Source of the DNA: Candidatus Methylomirabilis sp.
Lineage (GTDB): Bacteria > DYJV01
DNA: 64,000 nt
Assembly (NCBI GenBank): GCA_020722945.1
Contig: DYJV01000003.1
Coordinates: forward strand, 5,243 to 69,242
Direction: 5' to 3'
Under the pieces are notes generated by a model. It was not told the DNA's origin and did not search any database. It worked only from the letters and a program-made list of their open reading frames with translations. Each line of letters begins with the position of its first letter. Within the stretch, counting starts at the first letter, position 1. The position numbers and the translations under genes are program-made. Positions 48,481 to 57,718 of the stretch are shown piece by piece.

Positions 48481-49737
48481 ATGGATAAAATAATTATTGA
48501 AGGGTGCAGCAGGCTTTTTGGTGAAGTTGAGATAAGTGGCTCCAAAAATGCCGTTCTACCTATAATATCAGCATCAATTCTCCTCGATTCACCTATAGTT
48601 ATAAAGAATGTCCCTTATCTTAGAGATGTAGTTACATTTATGAAGCTTCTTGAAATACTTGGTGCTAAAATCAATTACGACAAAAAATCTTTATTCATAG
48701 ACCCAACTACGATAAACAACTTTGAAGCCCCATACGATCTGGTCAAAACAATGAGGGCATCAATTTTAGTTTTAGGACCACTTGCTGCCAAATTTGGCAA
48801 AGCCAAAGTCTCTCTTCCCGGAGGTTGTGCTATTGGTGCAAGACCTGTAAATTTTCACGTTTCAGCAATGAAGAAGTTTGGTGCTAATGTTGAAATTGAA
48901 GATGGCTACATAAATTTAAATTCAAAGAAACTTAATGGCTGTTTCTACTGCTTTGATATCCCTTCTGTTACAGGCACCGAAAATGTAATGATGGCTGGAA
49001 CACTCGCTGACGGGGATACAATCATAGAAAATGCAGCTACAGAACCAGAAGTTACAGATCTTGCCAATTTTCTTGTTGCCTCTGGAGCAAAAATTGACGG
49101 GATAGGGACAAACAAATTAACTATCAAAGGTGTTACAAAGCTCAAGCCTAAAAAAGATTACTCCGTAATAGCTGACAGGATAGAAACTGCTACATTTATG
49201 ATTGCTTCAGCTATTACAGAAGGGAACATCTTAATTAAAAACTCAAATATAAACCACCTCGATGCTGTAGTCAACAAACTTAGAGATGTTGGTGTAAAAA
49301 TAACCAAAGAATCTGATGGCATAAGGGTAGTTGGTCCAGGAGTTATAAAATCTGTCGATATTCAAACATCCCCTTACCCCGGTTTCCCAACAGATGTTCA
49401 AGCTCAACTTATGGCTCTAATGTGTTTCTCAAAAGGTTTATCAGTAATAAAAGAGACTATCTTTGAAAATAGATTTATGCACTCCAACGAATTAATGAGG
49501 ATGGATGCAGATATACAAATTCAGGGCAATACAGCAATTGTCCGTGGCAAAGAATCACTCACCGGAGCCAAAGTGATGGCTTCAGATCTAAGGGCAAGTG
49601 CCTCACTTATCCTTGCAGGATTAAGAGCTAAGGGGAAAACTGAAGTTTCGAGGATATACCATCTTGATAGGGGGTATGAAAGATTCGATCTCAAATTAGA
49701 GAAGCTAAATGCAAAGATAGAGCGTTCAAAAGAGTAA
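48481..49737 (+). CDS. murA: UDP-N-acetylglucosamine 1-carboxyvinyltransferase
   Basis: A 418-residue enzyme that transfers enolpyruvate to UDP-GlcNAc, the first committed step of peptidoglycan synthesis. The loop with the catalytic Cys is LPGGCAIGARPV (Cys116), which predicts fosfomycin sensitivity; GSKNAVLPI is near the start and the DLRASASLILAGL block near the end. I take the ATG at 48481; a TTG six bases earlier overlaps the promoter. The mRNA may be leaderless. The gene stands apart after a 186-base gap, ahead of the HD-GYP gene. Confidence 0.95.
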   Translation: MDKIIIEGCSRLFGEVEISGSKNAVLPIISASILLDSPIVIKNVPYLRDVVTFMKLLEILGAKINYDKKSLFIDPTTINNFEAPYDLVKTMRASILVLGPLAAKFGKAKVSLPGGCAIGARPVNFHVSAMKKFGANVEIEDGYINLNSKKLNGCFYCFDIPSVTGTENVMMAGTLADGDTIIENAATEPEVTDLANFLVASGAKIDGIGTNKLTIKGVTKLKPKKDYSVIADRIETATFMIASAITEGNILIKNSNINHLDAVVNKLRDVGVKITKESDGIRVVGPGVIKSVDIQTSPYPGFPTDVQAQLMALMCFSKGLSVIKETIFENRFMHSNELMRMDADIQIQGNTAIVRGKESLTGAKVMASDLRASASLILAGLRAKGKTEVSRIYHLDRGYERFDLKLEKLNAKIERSKE

Positions 49738-49770
49738 CATCTATATACTTTATAACCCCAGAGGCTTTAA

Positions 49771-50967
49771 ATGCCATACAAAAAGATTGTTGAAAATTCT
49801 ATCTCATTTCTCCAGCTCAACGATTATGACACTGTATTAGAAACCATCCTTACAGAAACCAAGCAATTCCTTAACGCAGATGCAGGGACAATATACATAG
49901 CTGAAGATGGTAATTTAATTTTTCAATACACACAAAATGATACATTACAGTTCAAAAGATCAGAAGTAAGTGCACTAAAATACTCCAACAAAAAGATCAA
50001 GATAGATGATTCATCTATTGCAGGTTATTCCGCTCACTACTTACAAACATTGAATATCCCTGATGCTTACAACTTAAACCCTGCTCTACCCTTCAAATTT
50101 AACAAAAATTTTGATAAAACATCAGGATACAAAACAATTTCTATTCTAACATCCCCAATTACAAATTCTGCCAATAAACTTTTAGGTGTTATACAAGTAA
50201 TAAATAAAAAGGATACTTATGGCAAGATTATCCCATTTTCAGAAGATGATGAGAAGATCATAATAAAATATTTTGGAATTCAATCAGGTATTGCTATTCA
50301 AAGAGCCAAACTCACATCAGAGATAATATACAGAATGGTAAGAATGGCAGAGCTGCGAGACCCAAAAGAGACAGGCAGCCATGTCAAAAGAGTAAGTAAC
50401 TACTCTGCTGTTATTTATAGAAACTTATCAGAACAAATGGGACTTAATCAAAAGGAGATTACAAAAAACATAGACATTATAAAATCTGCCTCCCTCCTTC
50501 ACGATGTAGGTAAAGTAGGTATCCCTGATGCCATTCTAAAAAAGAGTGGGAAACTATCTGAAGATGAGTATAAATATATGAAAATGCATACTGTTTTTGG
50601 AGCTAAATTGTTTGACAATACATCTGAACCATTGGATATTGCTTCTAAAGATATTGCTCTTAACCATCACGAACGATGGGATGGGAAAGGTTATCCCGGT
50701 GATATTGATATAACAAATGCTCAGATCAACGATATCTCCGCTAAACCCAAAAAAGGGGAGGAAATCCCTTTATTTGCAAGGATAGTAGCAGTTGCTGATG
50801 TATTTGATGCACTCACTTCAAATAGATCATATAAAAATTCTTGGACATTTGAAGATTCTGTAAATGAAATAAATAGAAATTCAGGGACCCAATTTGATCC
50901 GCTAATTGTTAGAATTTTTAACGATTCGCTAAGTGAGATAAAAAATATTTTAGAGTATTATTTATAA
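49771..50967 (+). CDS. GAF and HD-GYP domain protein (probable cyclic-di-GMP phosphodiesterase)
   Basis: A 398-residue signalling enzyme. The N-terminal half (about 15-175) is a GAF sensor domain (FLNADAGTIYIAEDG; ILTSPITNSANKLLGVIQVINK). The C-terminal half has HD-GYP motifs: KRVSNYSA, the HD in SLLHDVGKVGIPDAIL, HHERWDGKGYPG, DVFDALTSNRSYK and GTQFDP. It likely breaks down cyclic-di-GMP in response to a ligand bound to GAF. Its stop overlaps the start of the Crp-like regulator by one base, so the two are made together. Confidence 0.88.
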   Translation: MPYKKIVENSISFLQLNDYDTVLETILTETKQFLNADAGTIYIAEDGNLIFQYTQNDTLQFKRSEVSALKYSNKKIKIDDSSIAGYSAHYLQTLNIPDAYNLNPALPFKFNKNFDKTSGYKTISILTSPITNSANKLLGVIQVINKKDTYGKIIPFSEDDEKIIIKYFGIQSGIAIQRAKLTSEIIYRMVRMAELRDPKETGSHVKRVSNYSAVIYRNLSEQMGLNQKEITKNIDIIKSASLLHDVGKVGIPDAILKKSGKLSEDEYKYMKMHTVFGAKLFDNTSEPLDIASKDIALNHHERWDGKGYPGDIDITNAQINDISAKPKKGEEIPLFARIVAVADVFDALTSNRSYKNSWTFEDSVNEINRNSGTQFDPLIVRIFNDSLSEIKNILEYYL

Positions 50968-51659
50968 TGAAAAGTAGTCTAAATATATTAAATTTTTTAA
51001 AAAAAGTAATCTTATTCTCAAACTTTTCAGATGATGAGGCACTTCTTATATCAAATATCCTAAAAATTATAAAGGTATCAAAAAAAGAGATAATTTTTGA
51101 AGATGGTGGAGAAGCATCTGGTTTCTATATTGTTTATAATGGGAAAATCAAAATATTCAAAACATCTTACGAAGGAAAGGAGCATATTTTACATATTTTT
51201 GGTCCTTCCCAGATATTTGGAGAGGTTCCTGTATTTTCAAACAAAAATTTTCCCGCATCTGCACTTGCTATTGAAGATTCAGAGCTTTTATTTATACCAA
51301 AAGATGATTTTATAAATCTGATTAACAAATATCCAAAGTTAGCATTAAATATGTTGTCAGTCTTATCTCTAAGGTTACACACTTTTACTAATGTAATTGA
51401 AGAGCTTTCATTAAAGGATGTCCCTGCAAGGCTCGCCTCTTACCTCTTACTCGTAAAAGATAGCAGTAAATCTCAAACTTTCGAGCTTGACATCACCAAA
51501 AATCAACTTGCATCTTTACTTGGGACTATTCCTGAAACATTATCAAGAGTATTAAACAAATTTCTGCAAAGTGGCATTATTGAATATAATGGAAAGAGTA
51601 TAATTCTAAAAGATATTGAAACAATTGATAATATATCAAAAGGTTTTGAAAAGATATGA
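50967..51659 (+). CDS. Crp/Fnr-family transcription regulator
   Basis: A 230-residue regulator with an N-terminal cyclic-nucleotide-binding-like barrel (SGFYIVYNGKIKIFKTSYEGKEHILHIFGPSQIFGEVPVF) and a C-terminal winged helix whose recognition region is TKNQLASLLGTIPETLSRVLNKF. No Cys cluster at the N-terminus, so it is not FNR-like for oxygen. Direct coupling to the HD-GYP enzyme suggests that it senses or serves the same second-messenger circuit. DNA target unknown. Confidence 0.88.
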   Translation: MKSSLNILNFLKKVILFSNFSDDEALLISNILKIIKVSKKEIIFEDGGEASGFYIVYNGKIKIFKTSYEGKEHILHIFGPSQIFGEVPVFSNKNFPASALAIEDSELLFIPKDDFINLINKYPKLALNMLSVLSLRLHTFTNVIEELSLKDVPARLASYLLLVKDSSKSQTFELDITKNQLASLLGTIPETLSRVLNKFLQSGIIEYNGKSIILKDIETIDNISKGFEKI

Positions 51660-51711
51660 TGAAAGGTAATTAACAACAATATTTTTTTCAATACAAGGAG
51701 AATTATAATTT

Positions 51712-52698
51712 ATGAGTAATATATTAGTTGAGGTTACAAGAGGTGAATTTCCTGAAAATATTCACAGAGGGCATATATGTGTAGTCAACCATGACAATTA
51801 TGTAACAAAATCTATAGGAGATATCAATTTTCTTACATTTTTACGCTCGTGTGCCAAACCTATCCAAGCAATCCCTGTAATTACTTCTGGAGCTATGGAA
51901 AAGTTCAGAATAACTGAAAAGGAGATTACTATATTTTCAGGGTCTCTAAATGGTCAATGTTTCCAAATTGAGATTCTAAAAGCAATACTGAATAAACTCG
52001 GATTAGATGAAAATGCACTCCAATGTGGAATTCATCCACCTTCACATATCGAAACAAGGAAAAATACACCTAAATTTTCAGTTTTACACAACAACTGTGC
52101 AGGCAAACATATTGCTATGCTGACATTGTGCCAATTTTACAATTTTCCTATAGAAAATTACTACAAAATTGAACATCCTGTTCAACAGATAATACTTGAT
52201 GAAATTTCATATTTTACAGAAGTTCCAAAAAATGAGATTAAAATTGGGATTGATGGATGCGGAGTCCCAGTCTTTGCAGTTCCTATCTTTAATTTTGCTT
52301 CTGCTTACCAAAAATTATCTGATCCAGAAAAGATATCTGACACAAAAAAGTCATCTGCAGTGAAACTTTTAATAAAAAATAGTATCAAATACCCTGAATT
52401 AATTGCTGGTGATGAGCGAATATGCACTGAACTTATGAGAGTTAAAAGCAACCTTTTCGCTAAAGTTGGAGCAGATGGGAGTTATGGTATTGCAATCCCA
52501 AAGGAGAAAATTGGGATTGCAATAAAAATAGAAAGTGGTAATATGACTGTTCTTCATTTAGTAGTCTTGGAAACCTTAAAACAACTTAAAATTCTTAACG
52601 ATAATGACATCGACAAATTAAAAATTTTCTACGACATAAAAGTAACAAACCACAGAAAAGAGATAGTTGGGATGTTTAAACCTATATTCAAACTTTAA
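51712..52698 (+). CDS. L-asparaginase, Rhizobium type II-like (AsnA/ReAV family)
   Basis: A 328-residue protein of the COG4448 asparaginase family, unrelated to E. coli asparaginases. The Ser-x-x-Lys pair is in LRSCAKPIQA (Ser46, Lys49), and the metal/catalytic Cys-Lys pair is in NNCAGKH (Cys129, Lys132), with further conserved Cys183 (DGCGVP) and Cys238 (ERICTELM). The usual ASHSGE motif reads IFSGSLNGQ (about 74-82), keeping Ser but losing the His and Glu. AAGGAG precedes the ATG. It hydrolyses asparagine or a related amide, with altered site residues leaving the exact activity open. Confidence 0.78.
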   Translation: MSNILVEVTRGEFPENIHRGHICVVNHDNYVTKSIGDINFLTFLRSCAKPIQAIPVITSGAMEKFRITEKEITIFSGSLNGQCFQIEILKAILNKLGLDENALQCGIHPPSHIETRKNTPKFSVLHNNCAGKHIAMLTLCQFYNFPIENYYKIEHPVQQIILDEISYFTEVPKNEIKIGIDGCGVPVFAVPIFNFASAYQKLSDPEKISDTKKSSAVKLLIKNSIKYPELIAGDERICTELMRVKSNLFAKVGADGSYGIAIPKEKIGIAIKIESGNMTVLHLVVLETLKQLKILNDNDIDKLKIFYDIKVTNHRKEIVGMFKPIFKL

Positions 52699-52718
52699 AA
52701 AGGATTAAATATTTTTGT

Positions 52719-55235
52719 TTATGTATGGAGAAGATCTGTCTCATACAAAAACTCTTGAAGTCTCATCTCAATATCATCAGGATTGGCATTTATTCTTGCA
52801 ACACCCATCTCTATAGCTTTTTTGGCAACTGCTGAGGCAACTTTTATAGGAACTTTAAGGTCTAAACCATTTGGGATAATGTGATTCGGAGATAATCTAC
52901 AAAGTGCAAGTTTTGAAATTGCCTCTGCAGCCTCTATTTTCATCTCATCATTAATCTCCTTTGCTCTTACATCAAGAGCACCTCTGAATATTCCTGGAAA
53001 AGCAAGACAGTTGTTTACCTGATTCGGAAAATCTGAACGACCAGTAGCTATAATCTTCGCACCACCAGCTTTTGCTTCCTCTGGCATTATCTCAGGGGCA
53101 GGATTGGCAAGAGCAAAAACAATAGCATCCTTATTCATACTCTTAACATGATCTTTTGTAAGAAGATTTGCTTTTGAAAGACCTATAAAAACATCAGCAC
53201 CCTTAATAACATCATAGATAGTGCCCTTCTCCTTATTAAGATTTGTCACTTTAGCCATTTCATCTTTATAAGGATTCATACCTTCAGCCCTACCTTCATA
53301 GATAGCTCCATTTGTGTCACACATAATAAGATTCTTGCACCCTGCTTTAAGTATTAATTTTGAGACAGCAGTTGCCCCAGCTCCTGCTCCATTTACAACC
53401 ACTCTAACAGCATCAATTTGCTTATTTACTATTTTAAGAGCATTTTTAAGACCAGCCAAAACTACAATAGCTGTCCCATGCTGATCATCATGAAAAACAG
53501 GGATATCAAGTAGTTTTTTTAGCTCTGATTCAACATGAAAACATCTCGGAGCAGATATATCTTCAAGGTTAATACCACCAAAATTAACAGATATAGCTTC
53601 AACTGTCTGAATTATCTCTCTTGGATTTTGAGTTTTTATACATATAGGAAAAGCTTCAACTCCACCAAAGGTTTTAAATAGGAGTGCTTTACCCTCCATA
53701 ACCGGCATACCTGCCTCAGCTCCTATATTTCCAAGTCCAAGAACTGCAGAACCATCTGAAATAACAGCAACAAGATTACTCTTACAAGTATATTCATAAA
53801 CTTTTTCAATATCTTTTGATATTAGTTTGCATGTTTCTGAAGCAGTTTTAGAGGAGTAGAGAAGATTAAATATATATTTATCTCTTATTGGAAGTTTATT
53901 TTTTATCTCTATAACACCAGTATGTCTTCTGTGCAAAATAACTGATTCTCTATTTACATCAACTTTTTCATCAAATCTAAATCTTAGCTTCTCTTTACTC
54001 TCAAAGTTCTCTCCCTCATATAAAAGATTAAACAATCTTTTGGTAACAAGCTCAGGGTCTATATCTATCCTATTGATTTTACACTCTATGGCTTTCTTTG
54101 CTACAACACCTGCAATAACAGGTGAAACACGAAAATCAAAAAGATCAGGAAGGATATTGATGTCATTTAGGTTGTCACCTACAAGAGCTGCCAAAGCCTC
54201 TGCTGCTGCAATTTTTATATCATAATTAATCTCAATTGCTCCAACATCAAGGATACCTCTCATAAAACCAGGTATTATAAGGGCTGATGTAAAGTGATTG
54301 GGGTAATCAACCCTACTTGTAGCAACTATCTTAGCACCTGCATCCTTTGCATCACGATAATTTATTTCAGGCTCAGGACTTGAAAGAGCAAATACAATAG
54401 GATCTTTTTTCATCAATTTAATCATATCGTATTGGACAACTTTACCAATAGAAACACCTATAAAAACATCAGCATTCTTAAGAGCATCTTTTAACTCACC
54501 CTTTTCTTGAGAAATATTTATACTTTTTGATATTTCACTTTTAACCCAGTTCATATTGTAAGGTCTATCTCTGTAAATTATACCCTTATTATCACATAGA
54601 AGAATATTTTTTATTCCGTAGTATAGAAGCAACTTTGTGATACCTATCCCAGCAGCACCTGCTCCATTTATTACAACTTTTATTTTATCTTTCTTTTTAC
54701 CTATTATTTTTAGAGCGTTGATTAAGGCAGCAAGAACAACCATAGCATTAGCATCTTGGTCTCCATGAATAACAGGGACAGATAGACATTTTCTCAACAT
54801 ATCTTCAATTACAAAACAGTTAGGCGATCTTATATCTTCAAGGTAAAACCCTCCAAATGTAGGCTCAAGGTTCCTTATGCTGTCAATAATACTATTTTCA
54901 TCTTTACCTTTAATAGCAAGGGGTAGTGCATCGATATTTGCAAATGTCTTAAAAAAAACAGAGTAACCCTCAAGCATAGGTATAGCACCGGATGGAGTAA
55001 CATTACCTATCCCAAACACAGATGTCCCATCTGAAATTATTCCGATAGTATTGCCCCTGCATGTAAGTTTGAATGACTCAACACTATTTTTTTCAATCTC
55101 TCTACAGCACTCAGCAACTCCTGGTGTATATACCAAACTCAAAATAGAGCTATCTCTCAATTCTACTTTACTATTTATACCTATAAGACCTCTAAATTTT
55201 TTTCTCAATTCAAGAGATGTTTTTTCCATTTTCAT
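52719..55235 (-). CDS. Double malic enzyme (two tandem malic-enzyme modules in one chain)
   Basis: An 838-residue protein built from two malic-enzyme modules (about 1-425 and 426-838), instead of the usual single module, which in MaeB carries a C-terminal phosphotransacetylase domain. Each keeps the active-site Lys (K96, K521), LEDI metal ligands and a Rossmann GAG motif (191-196; 616-621). Module 1 keeps VYTPGVA (35-41) but its DDQHGTA motif has become GDQDANA (158-164). Module 2 keeps FHDDQHGTA (581-589) but has lost TPGVA, reading LYSSKTA (459-465). Malate to pyruvate conversion with NAD(P) is the family reaction. Whether one or both modules work, or one regulates, is open. Confidence 0.85.
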   Translation of the reverse strand: MKMEKTSLELRKKFRGLIGINSKVELRDSSILSLVYTPGVAECCREIEKNSVESFKLTCRGNTIGIISDGTSVFGIGNVTPSGAIPMLEGYSVFFKTFANIDALPLAIKGKDENSIIDSIRNLEPTFGGFYLEDIRSPNCFVIEDMLRKCLSVPVIHGDQDANAMVVLAALINALKIIGKKKDKIKVVINGAGAAGIGITKLLLYYGIKNILLCDNKGIIYRDRPYNMNWVKSEISKSINISQEKGELKDALKNADVFIGVSIGKVVQYDMIKLMKKDPIVFALSSPEPEINYRDAKDAGAKIVATSRVDYPNHFTSALIIPGFMRGILDVGAIEINYDIKIAAAEALAALVGDNLNDINILPDLFDFRVSPVIAGVVAKKAIECKINRIDIDPELVTKRLFNLLYEGENFESKEKLRFRFDEKVDVNRESVILHRRHTGVIEIKNKLPIRDKYIFNLLYSSKTASETCKLISKDIEKVYEYTCKSNLVAVISDGSAVLGLGNIGAEAGMPVMEGKALLFKTFGGVEAFPICIKTQNPREIIQTVEAISVNFGGINLEDISAPRCFHVESELKKLLDIPVFHDDQHGTAIVVLAGLKNALKIVNKQIDAVRVVVNGAGAGATAVSKLILKAGCKNLIMCDTNGAIYEGRAEGMNPYKDEMAKVTNLNKEKGTIYDVIKGADVFIGLSKANLLTKDHVKSMNKDAIVFALANPAPEIMPEEAKAGGAKIIATGRSDFPNQVNNCLAFPGIFRGALDVRAKEINDEMKIEAAEAISKLALCRLSPNHIIPNGLDLKVPIKVASAVAKKAIEMGVARINANPDDIEMRLQEFLYETDLLHT

Positions 55236-55522
55236 TGTTTATCATCCTTTTAATGCGTTTTTAAAAAATCAAGTGAGAAAATTACATTTTATCAATTAAC
55301 TAAAGCAAATTAAATATTTGAAAGATTATTCATATTAAAACCATAAACATTCATAAAAAATATGAAAGCAACAAGCATACCACAACAACAAGAAGAGAAT
55401 AAATTTAAAACTACCTGTAATTATTAAAAACATTAACTAAATGCAAAAAATATAAAATCTTTTATAGTGAGAGATTACAACAGTAGTATAATTTTTTCAT
55501 CAAAAGATATTTTTGAATTAAC

Positions 55523-55541
55523 TGTTTCAAGTATTGAAACA
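55523..55541. repeat. Inverted repeat TGTTTCAA-gta-TTGAAACA
   Basis: Perfect eight-base arms with a three-base centre, in the long gap between the malic enzyme and yebC. It could be a binding site for a dimeric regulator of either divergent gene or a small hairpin. Arms of this length can arise by chance in AT-rich DNA. Confidence 0.35.
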
Positions 55542-55707
55542 AAATAGAAATACCAAATTATAATTCTCAACCAGATCAAAATATCATTTTATAAAAAATT
55601 TTTTATTACTCTACATTAAGAGCAGGTGGATTAAACATCGATTAAATTATTAAGAATAAGGGAAATAGAGTTAAATTATTTAAAATTTTAAAAATATTGG
55701 GAAATTT

Positions 55708-55716
55708 TGCTATAAT
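55708..55716 (+). promoter_or_regulatory. Extended -10 promoter toward yebC
   Basis: TGC followed directly by a perfect TATAAT (55711-55716) makes an extended -10 element, with only a poor -35. It would give a leader of about 150 bases. Confidence 0.45.
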
Positions 55717-55732
55717 AATAGCCAAACACATC

Positions 55733-55761
55733 TTGACATTCAAAAATTTTTAATATATCTA
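55733..55761 (+). promoter_or_regulatory. Second candidate promoter of yebC operon
   Basis: A perfect TTGACA (55733-55738) is 17 bases from TATCTA (55756-55761). The leader would be about 105 bases. Confidence 0.42.
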
Positions 55762-55875
55762 TTTCTCTCTTTTATTTTATTAATGAGCAGTTTATTATCT
55801 ATCTGCTTAAACAAACTACTCCAAACATAAAAATTATATTACTTTTTTTCTTTATATAAATATATAGGAGGTTCT

Positions 55876-56631
55876 ATGTCAGGTCACAGTAAATGGAGCA
55901 CAATAAAGCGTAAAAAAGCAGATATTGACTCTAAACGAGGTAAGCTATTCACCAAAATAATCAAAGAGATTACAGTTGCAGCAAAAACAGGTGGAGGCGT
56001 TCCAGAGTCAAATCCCCAGTTAAGAACAGCTATTTTGGCAGCAAAAGAGGTAAATATGCCAAAAGACAATATAGAAAAAGCAATTAAAAGAGGGACAGGC
56101 GAGCTTGAGGGTGTTTCTTATGAGGAGATTATCTATGAGGGTTACGGACCGGGCGGAGCTGCTGTTCTTGTTCATTCACTTACAGACAATAGAAATAGAG
56201 CAGCATCAGATATAAGAAATATCTTTACGAAATGCAATGGAGCATTGGGTGAAGCAGGCTGCGTAGGTTGGCTCTTCCAGCGTAAAGGGTTTATCACTGT
56301 TCCTGCAAACGGGGTAGAGGAGAGTAAACTTTTTGATTTAGTTATAGAAGCAGGGGCTGAAGATATGAAACTTGATGATGATTCTGCTTATTTTGAGATT
56401 TTATCTTCACCATCTGACTTTGAAAATGTAAAGCAAATACTTTCAGAGAACAAAATCACATTTGATAGTGCAGAAGTTACAATGCTTCCACAAAACACAA
56501 TAAAACTTACAGGGAAAGATGCTGAAAATATGCTCAAACTAATGGATACTCTTGAAGATTGCGATGATGTCCAGAAAGTTTACTCTAATTTTGATATTGA
56601 TGACACTTTTTTAGAGCAGTTTTCAAAATAG
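55876..56631 (+). CDS. yebC: YebC/TACO1 family protein
   Basis: A 251-residue protein of the YebC/PmpR family, linked to transcription control and to translation of proline-rich stretches. It starts with the invariant [27 protein letters not shown] and contains [25 protein letters not shown] and the [11 protein letters not shown] segment. AGGAGG gives a strong start. It leads the ruvC-ruvA-ruvB cluster, a common order, and overlaps ruvC by one base. Confidence 0.95.
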   Translation: MSGHSKWSTIKRKKADIDSKRGKLFTKIIKEITVAAKTGGGVPESNPQLRTAILAAKEVNMPKDNIEKAIKRGTGELEGVSYEEIIYEGYGPGGAAVLVHSLTDNRNRAASDIRNIFTKCNGALGEAGCVGWLFQRKGFITVPANGVEESKLFDLVIEAGAEDMKLDDDSAYFEILSSPSDFENVKQILSENKITFDSAEVTMLPQNTIKLTGKDAENMLKLMDTLEDCDDVQKVYSNFDIDDTFLEQFSK

Positions 56632-57122
56632 TGGTTGTAATAGGGATCGACCCCGGCTCAAAGATAACAGGCTTTGGAATAATAAGAAAATCGGGGCAAG
56701 ATATTGACTATCTTTCAAGCGGCACTATTAATTTAGAAAATATCAGCGATACACAACTGAAACTAAAAAAAATTTATAATGAATTCTCATCTCTGATAAA
56801 GATACATCATCCAGAATCAGTGGCTGTTGAGGATATTTTTTATGCCACCAATGTTAAATCAACCATCAAGCTTGGGTATGTAAAAGGGGTCATACTTCTT
56901 GCTGCAATAGACAACAATCTACAAACTTTTGAATACTCCCCCACAAATATCAAGTCTGCTGTTACTGGTAATGGAAGAGCAGACAAAGAATCTGTTAAAA
57001 ATATGCTCAGATATCTCGTAAAAGGATTGCCTGATACATTTCATTATACTGATGAAAGTGATGCAATAGCAATAGCATACTGTCATATTAATACTATATC
57101 TTTTAATAGAAGAGTCCAATGA
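56631..57122 (+). CDS. ruvC: Holliday junction resolvase RuvC
   Basis: A 163-residue endonuclease that cuts Holliday junctions. Acidic catalytic residues are in GIDPGSKITGFG (Asp7), AVEDIFYA and DESDAIAIAYCH near the end. The start is a GTG overlapping the yebC stop. Its stop overlaps ruvA by four bases (ATGA). Confidence 0.95.
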   Translation: MVVIGIDPGSKITGFGIIRKSGQDIDYLSSGTINLENISDTQLKLKKIYNEFSSLIKIHHPESVAVEDIFYATNVKSTIKLGYVKGVILLAAIDNNLQTFEYSPTNIKSAVTGNGRADKESVKNMLRYLVKGLPDTFHYTDESDAIAIAYCHINTISFNRRVQ

Positions 57123-57718
57123 TTGCTTTTTTAAAAGGTGAGATCTTACAAAAAAATCTCGATTCTCTTATTCTCAATGTCAATAATGTCGGTTACGAAC
57201 TATTTTCTCCCCTCTCTACCCTCTCAGTGCTCGAAAATAGCAGTAAAAGTGAAGTCCAACTTTATGTAAAAACAGTTGTTCGTGAAGATTCAATTACTTT
57301 ATACGGTTTCCTTACAGAGGAGGAGAAAAATCTTTTCAATATGCTGCTCTCTGTCTCCAAAGTAGGACCCAAACTTGCACTCTCAATCTTGTCAGGATTG
57401 GCACCCAAAAAAATAATTAGAGCAATAAAAGAGAGAGATATCAAATTATTATCATCTATTCCGGGTCTTGGAAGTAAAATAGCCGAGAGAGTATGTTTTG
57501 ATCTAAAAGACAAACTTCAAGGTGTCGATATATCACCTGATGACCGTCAACCATCTTCCACGGAGGGTAAAGAGCAGGATCTGATCTCTGCACTTCTGAA
57601 TCTTGGCTACAAACTATCAGAGATAAAACTTTTAGTCTCAAAAATAGTGAAAAGTCATCCTGAAAAGAGCATTGAAAATTTACTTAAAGAGATCCTCAAC
57701 GAGCTTTACAATGTATAA
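57119..57718 (+). CDS. ruvA: Holliday junction DNA helicase subunit RuvA
   Basis: A 199-residue junction-binding protein that pairs with RuvB. The N-terminal OB domain starts MIAFLKGEI; the helix-hairpin-helix motifs are [19 protein letters not shown] and [21 protein letters not shown]; the C-terminal domain III ([15 protein letters not shown]) contacts RuvB. It overlaps ruvB by eight bases. Confidence 0.95.
   Translation: MIAFLKGEILQKNLDSLILNVNNVGYELFSPLSTLSVLENSSKSEVQLYVKTVVREDSITLYGFLTEEEKNLFNMLLSVSKVGPKLALSILSGLAPKKIIRAIKERDIKLLSSIPGLGSKIAERVCFDLKDKLQGVDISPDDRQPSSTEGKEQDLISALLNLGYKLSEIKLLVSKIVKSHPEKSIENLLKEILNELYNV

Larger units (their letters stand above)
55236..55875. other. 640-base noncoding region between divergent malic enzyme and yebC genes
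   Basis: No open reading frame of plausible coding character, tRNA or rRNA was seen in either strand. It is very AT-rich. It holds two candidate promoters toward yebC, a 19-base perfect palindrome at 55523-55541, and presumably the malic enzyme promoter, which I could not identify. It is the largest gene-free stretch in the window. Confidence 0.6.

Noticed and set aside
55236-55875. Small RNA or tRNA gene in the large gap
   Set aside because: No cloverleaf, no GC-rich structured segment and no terminator hairpin could be found; only promoters and one palindrome.
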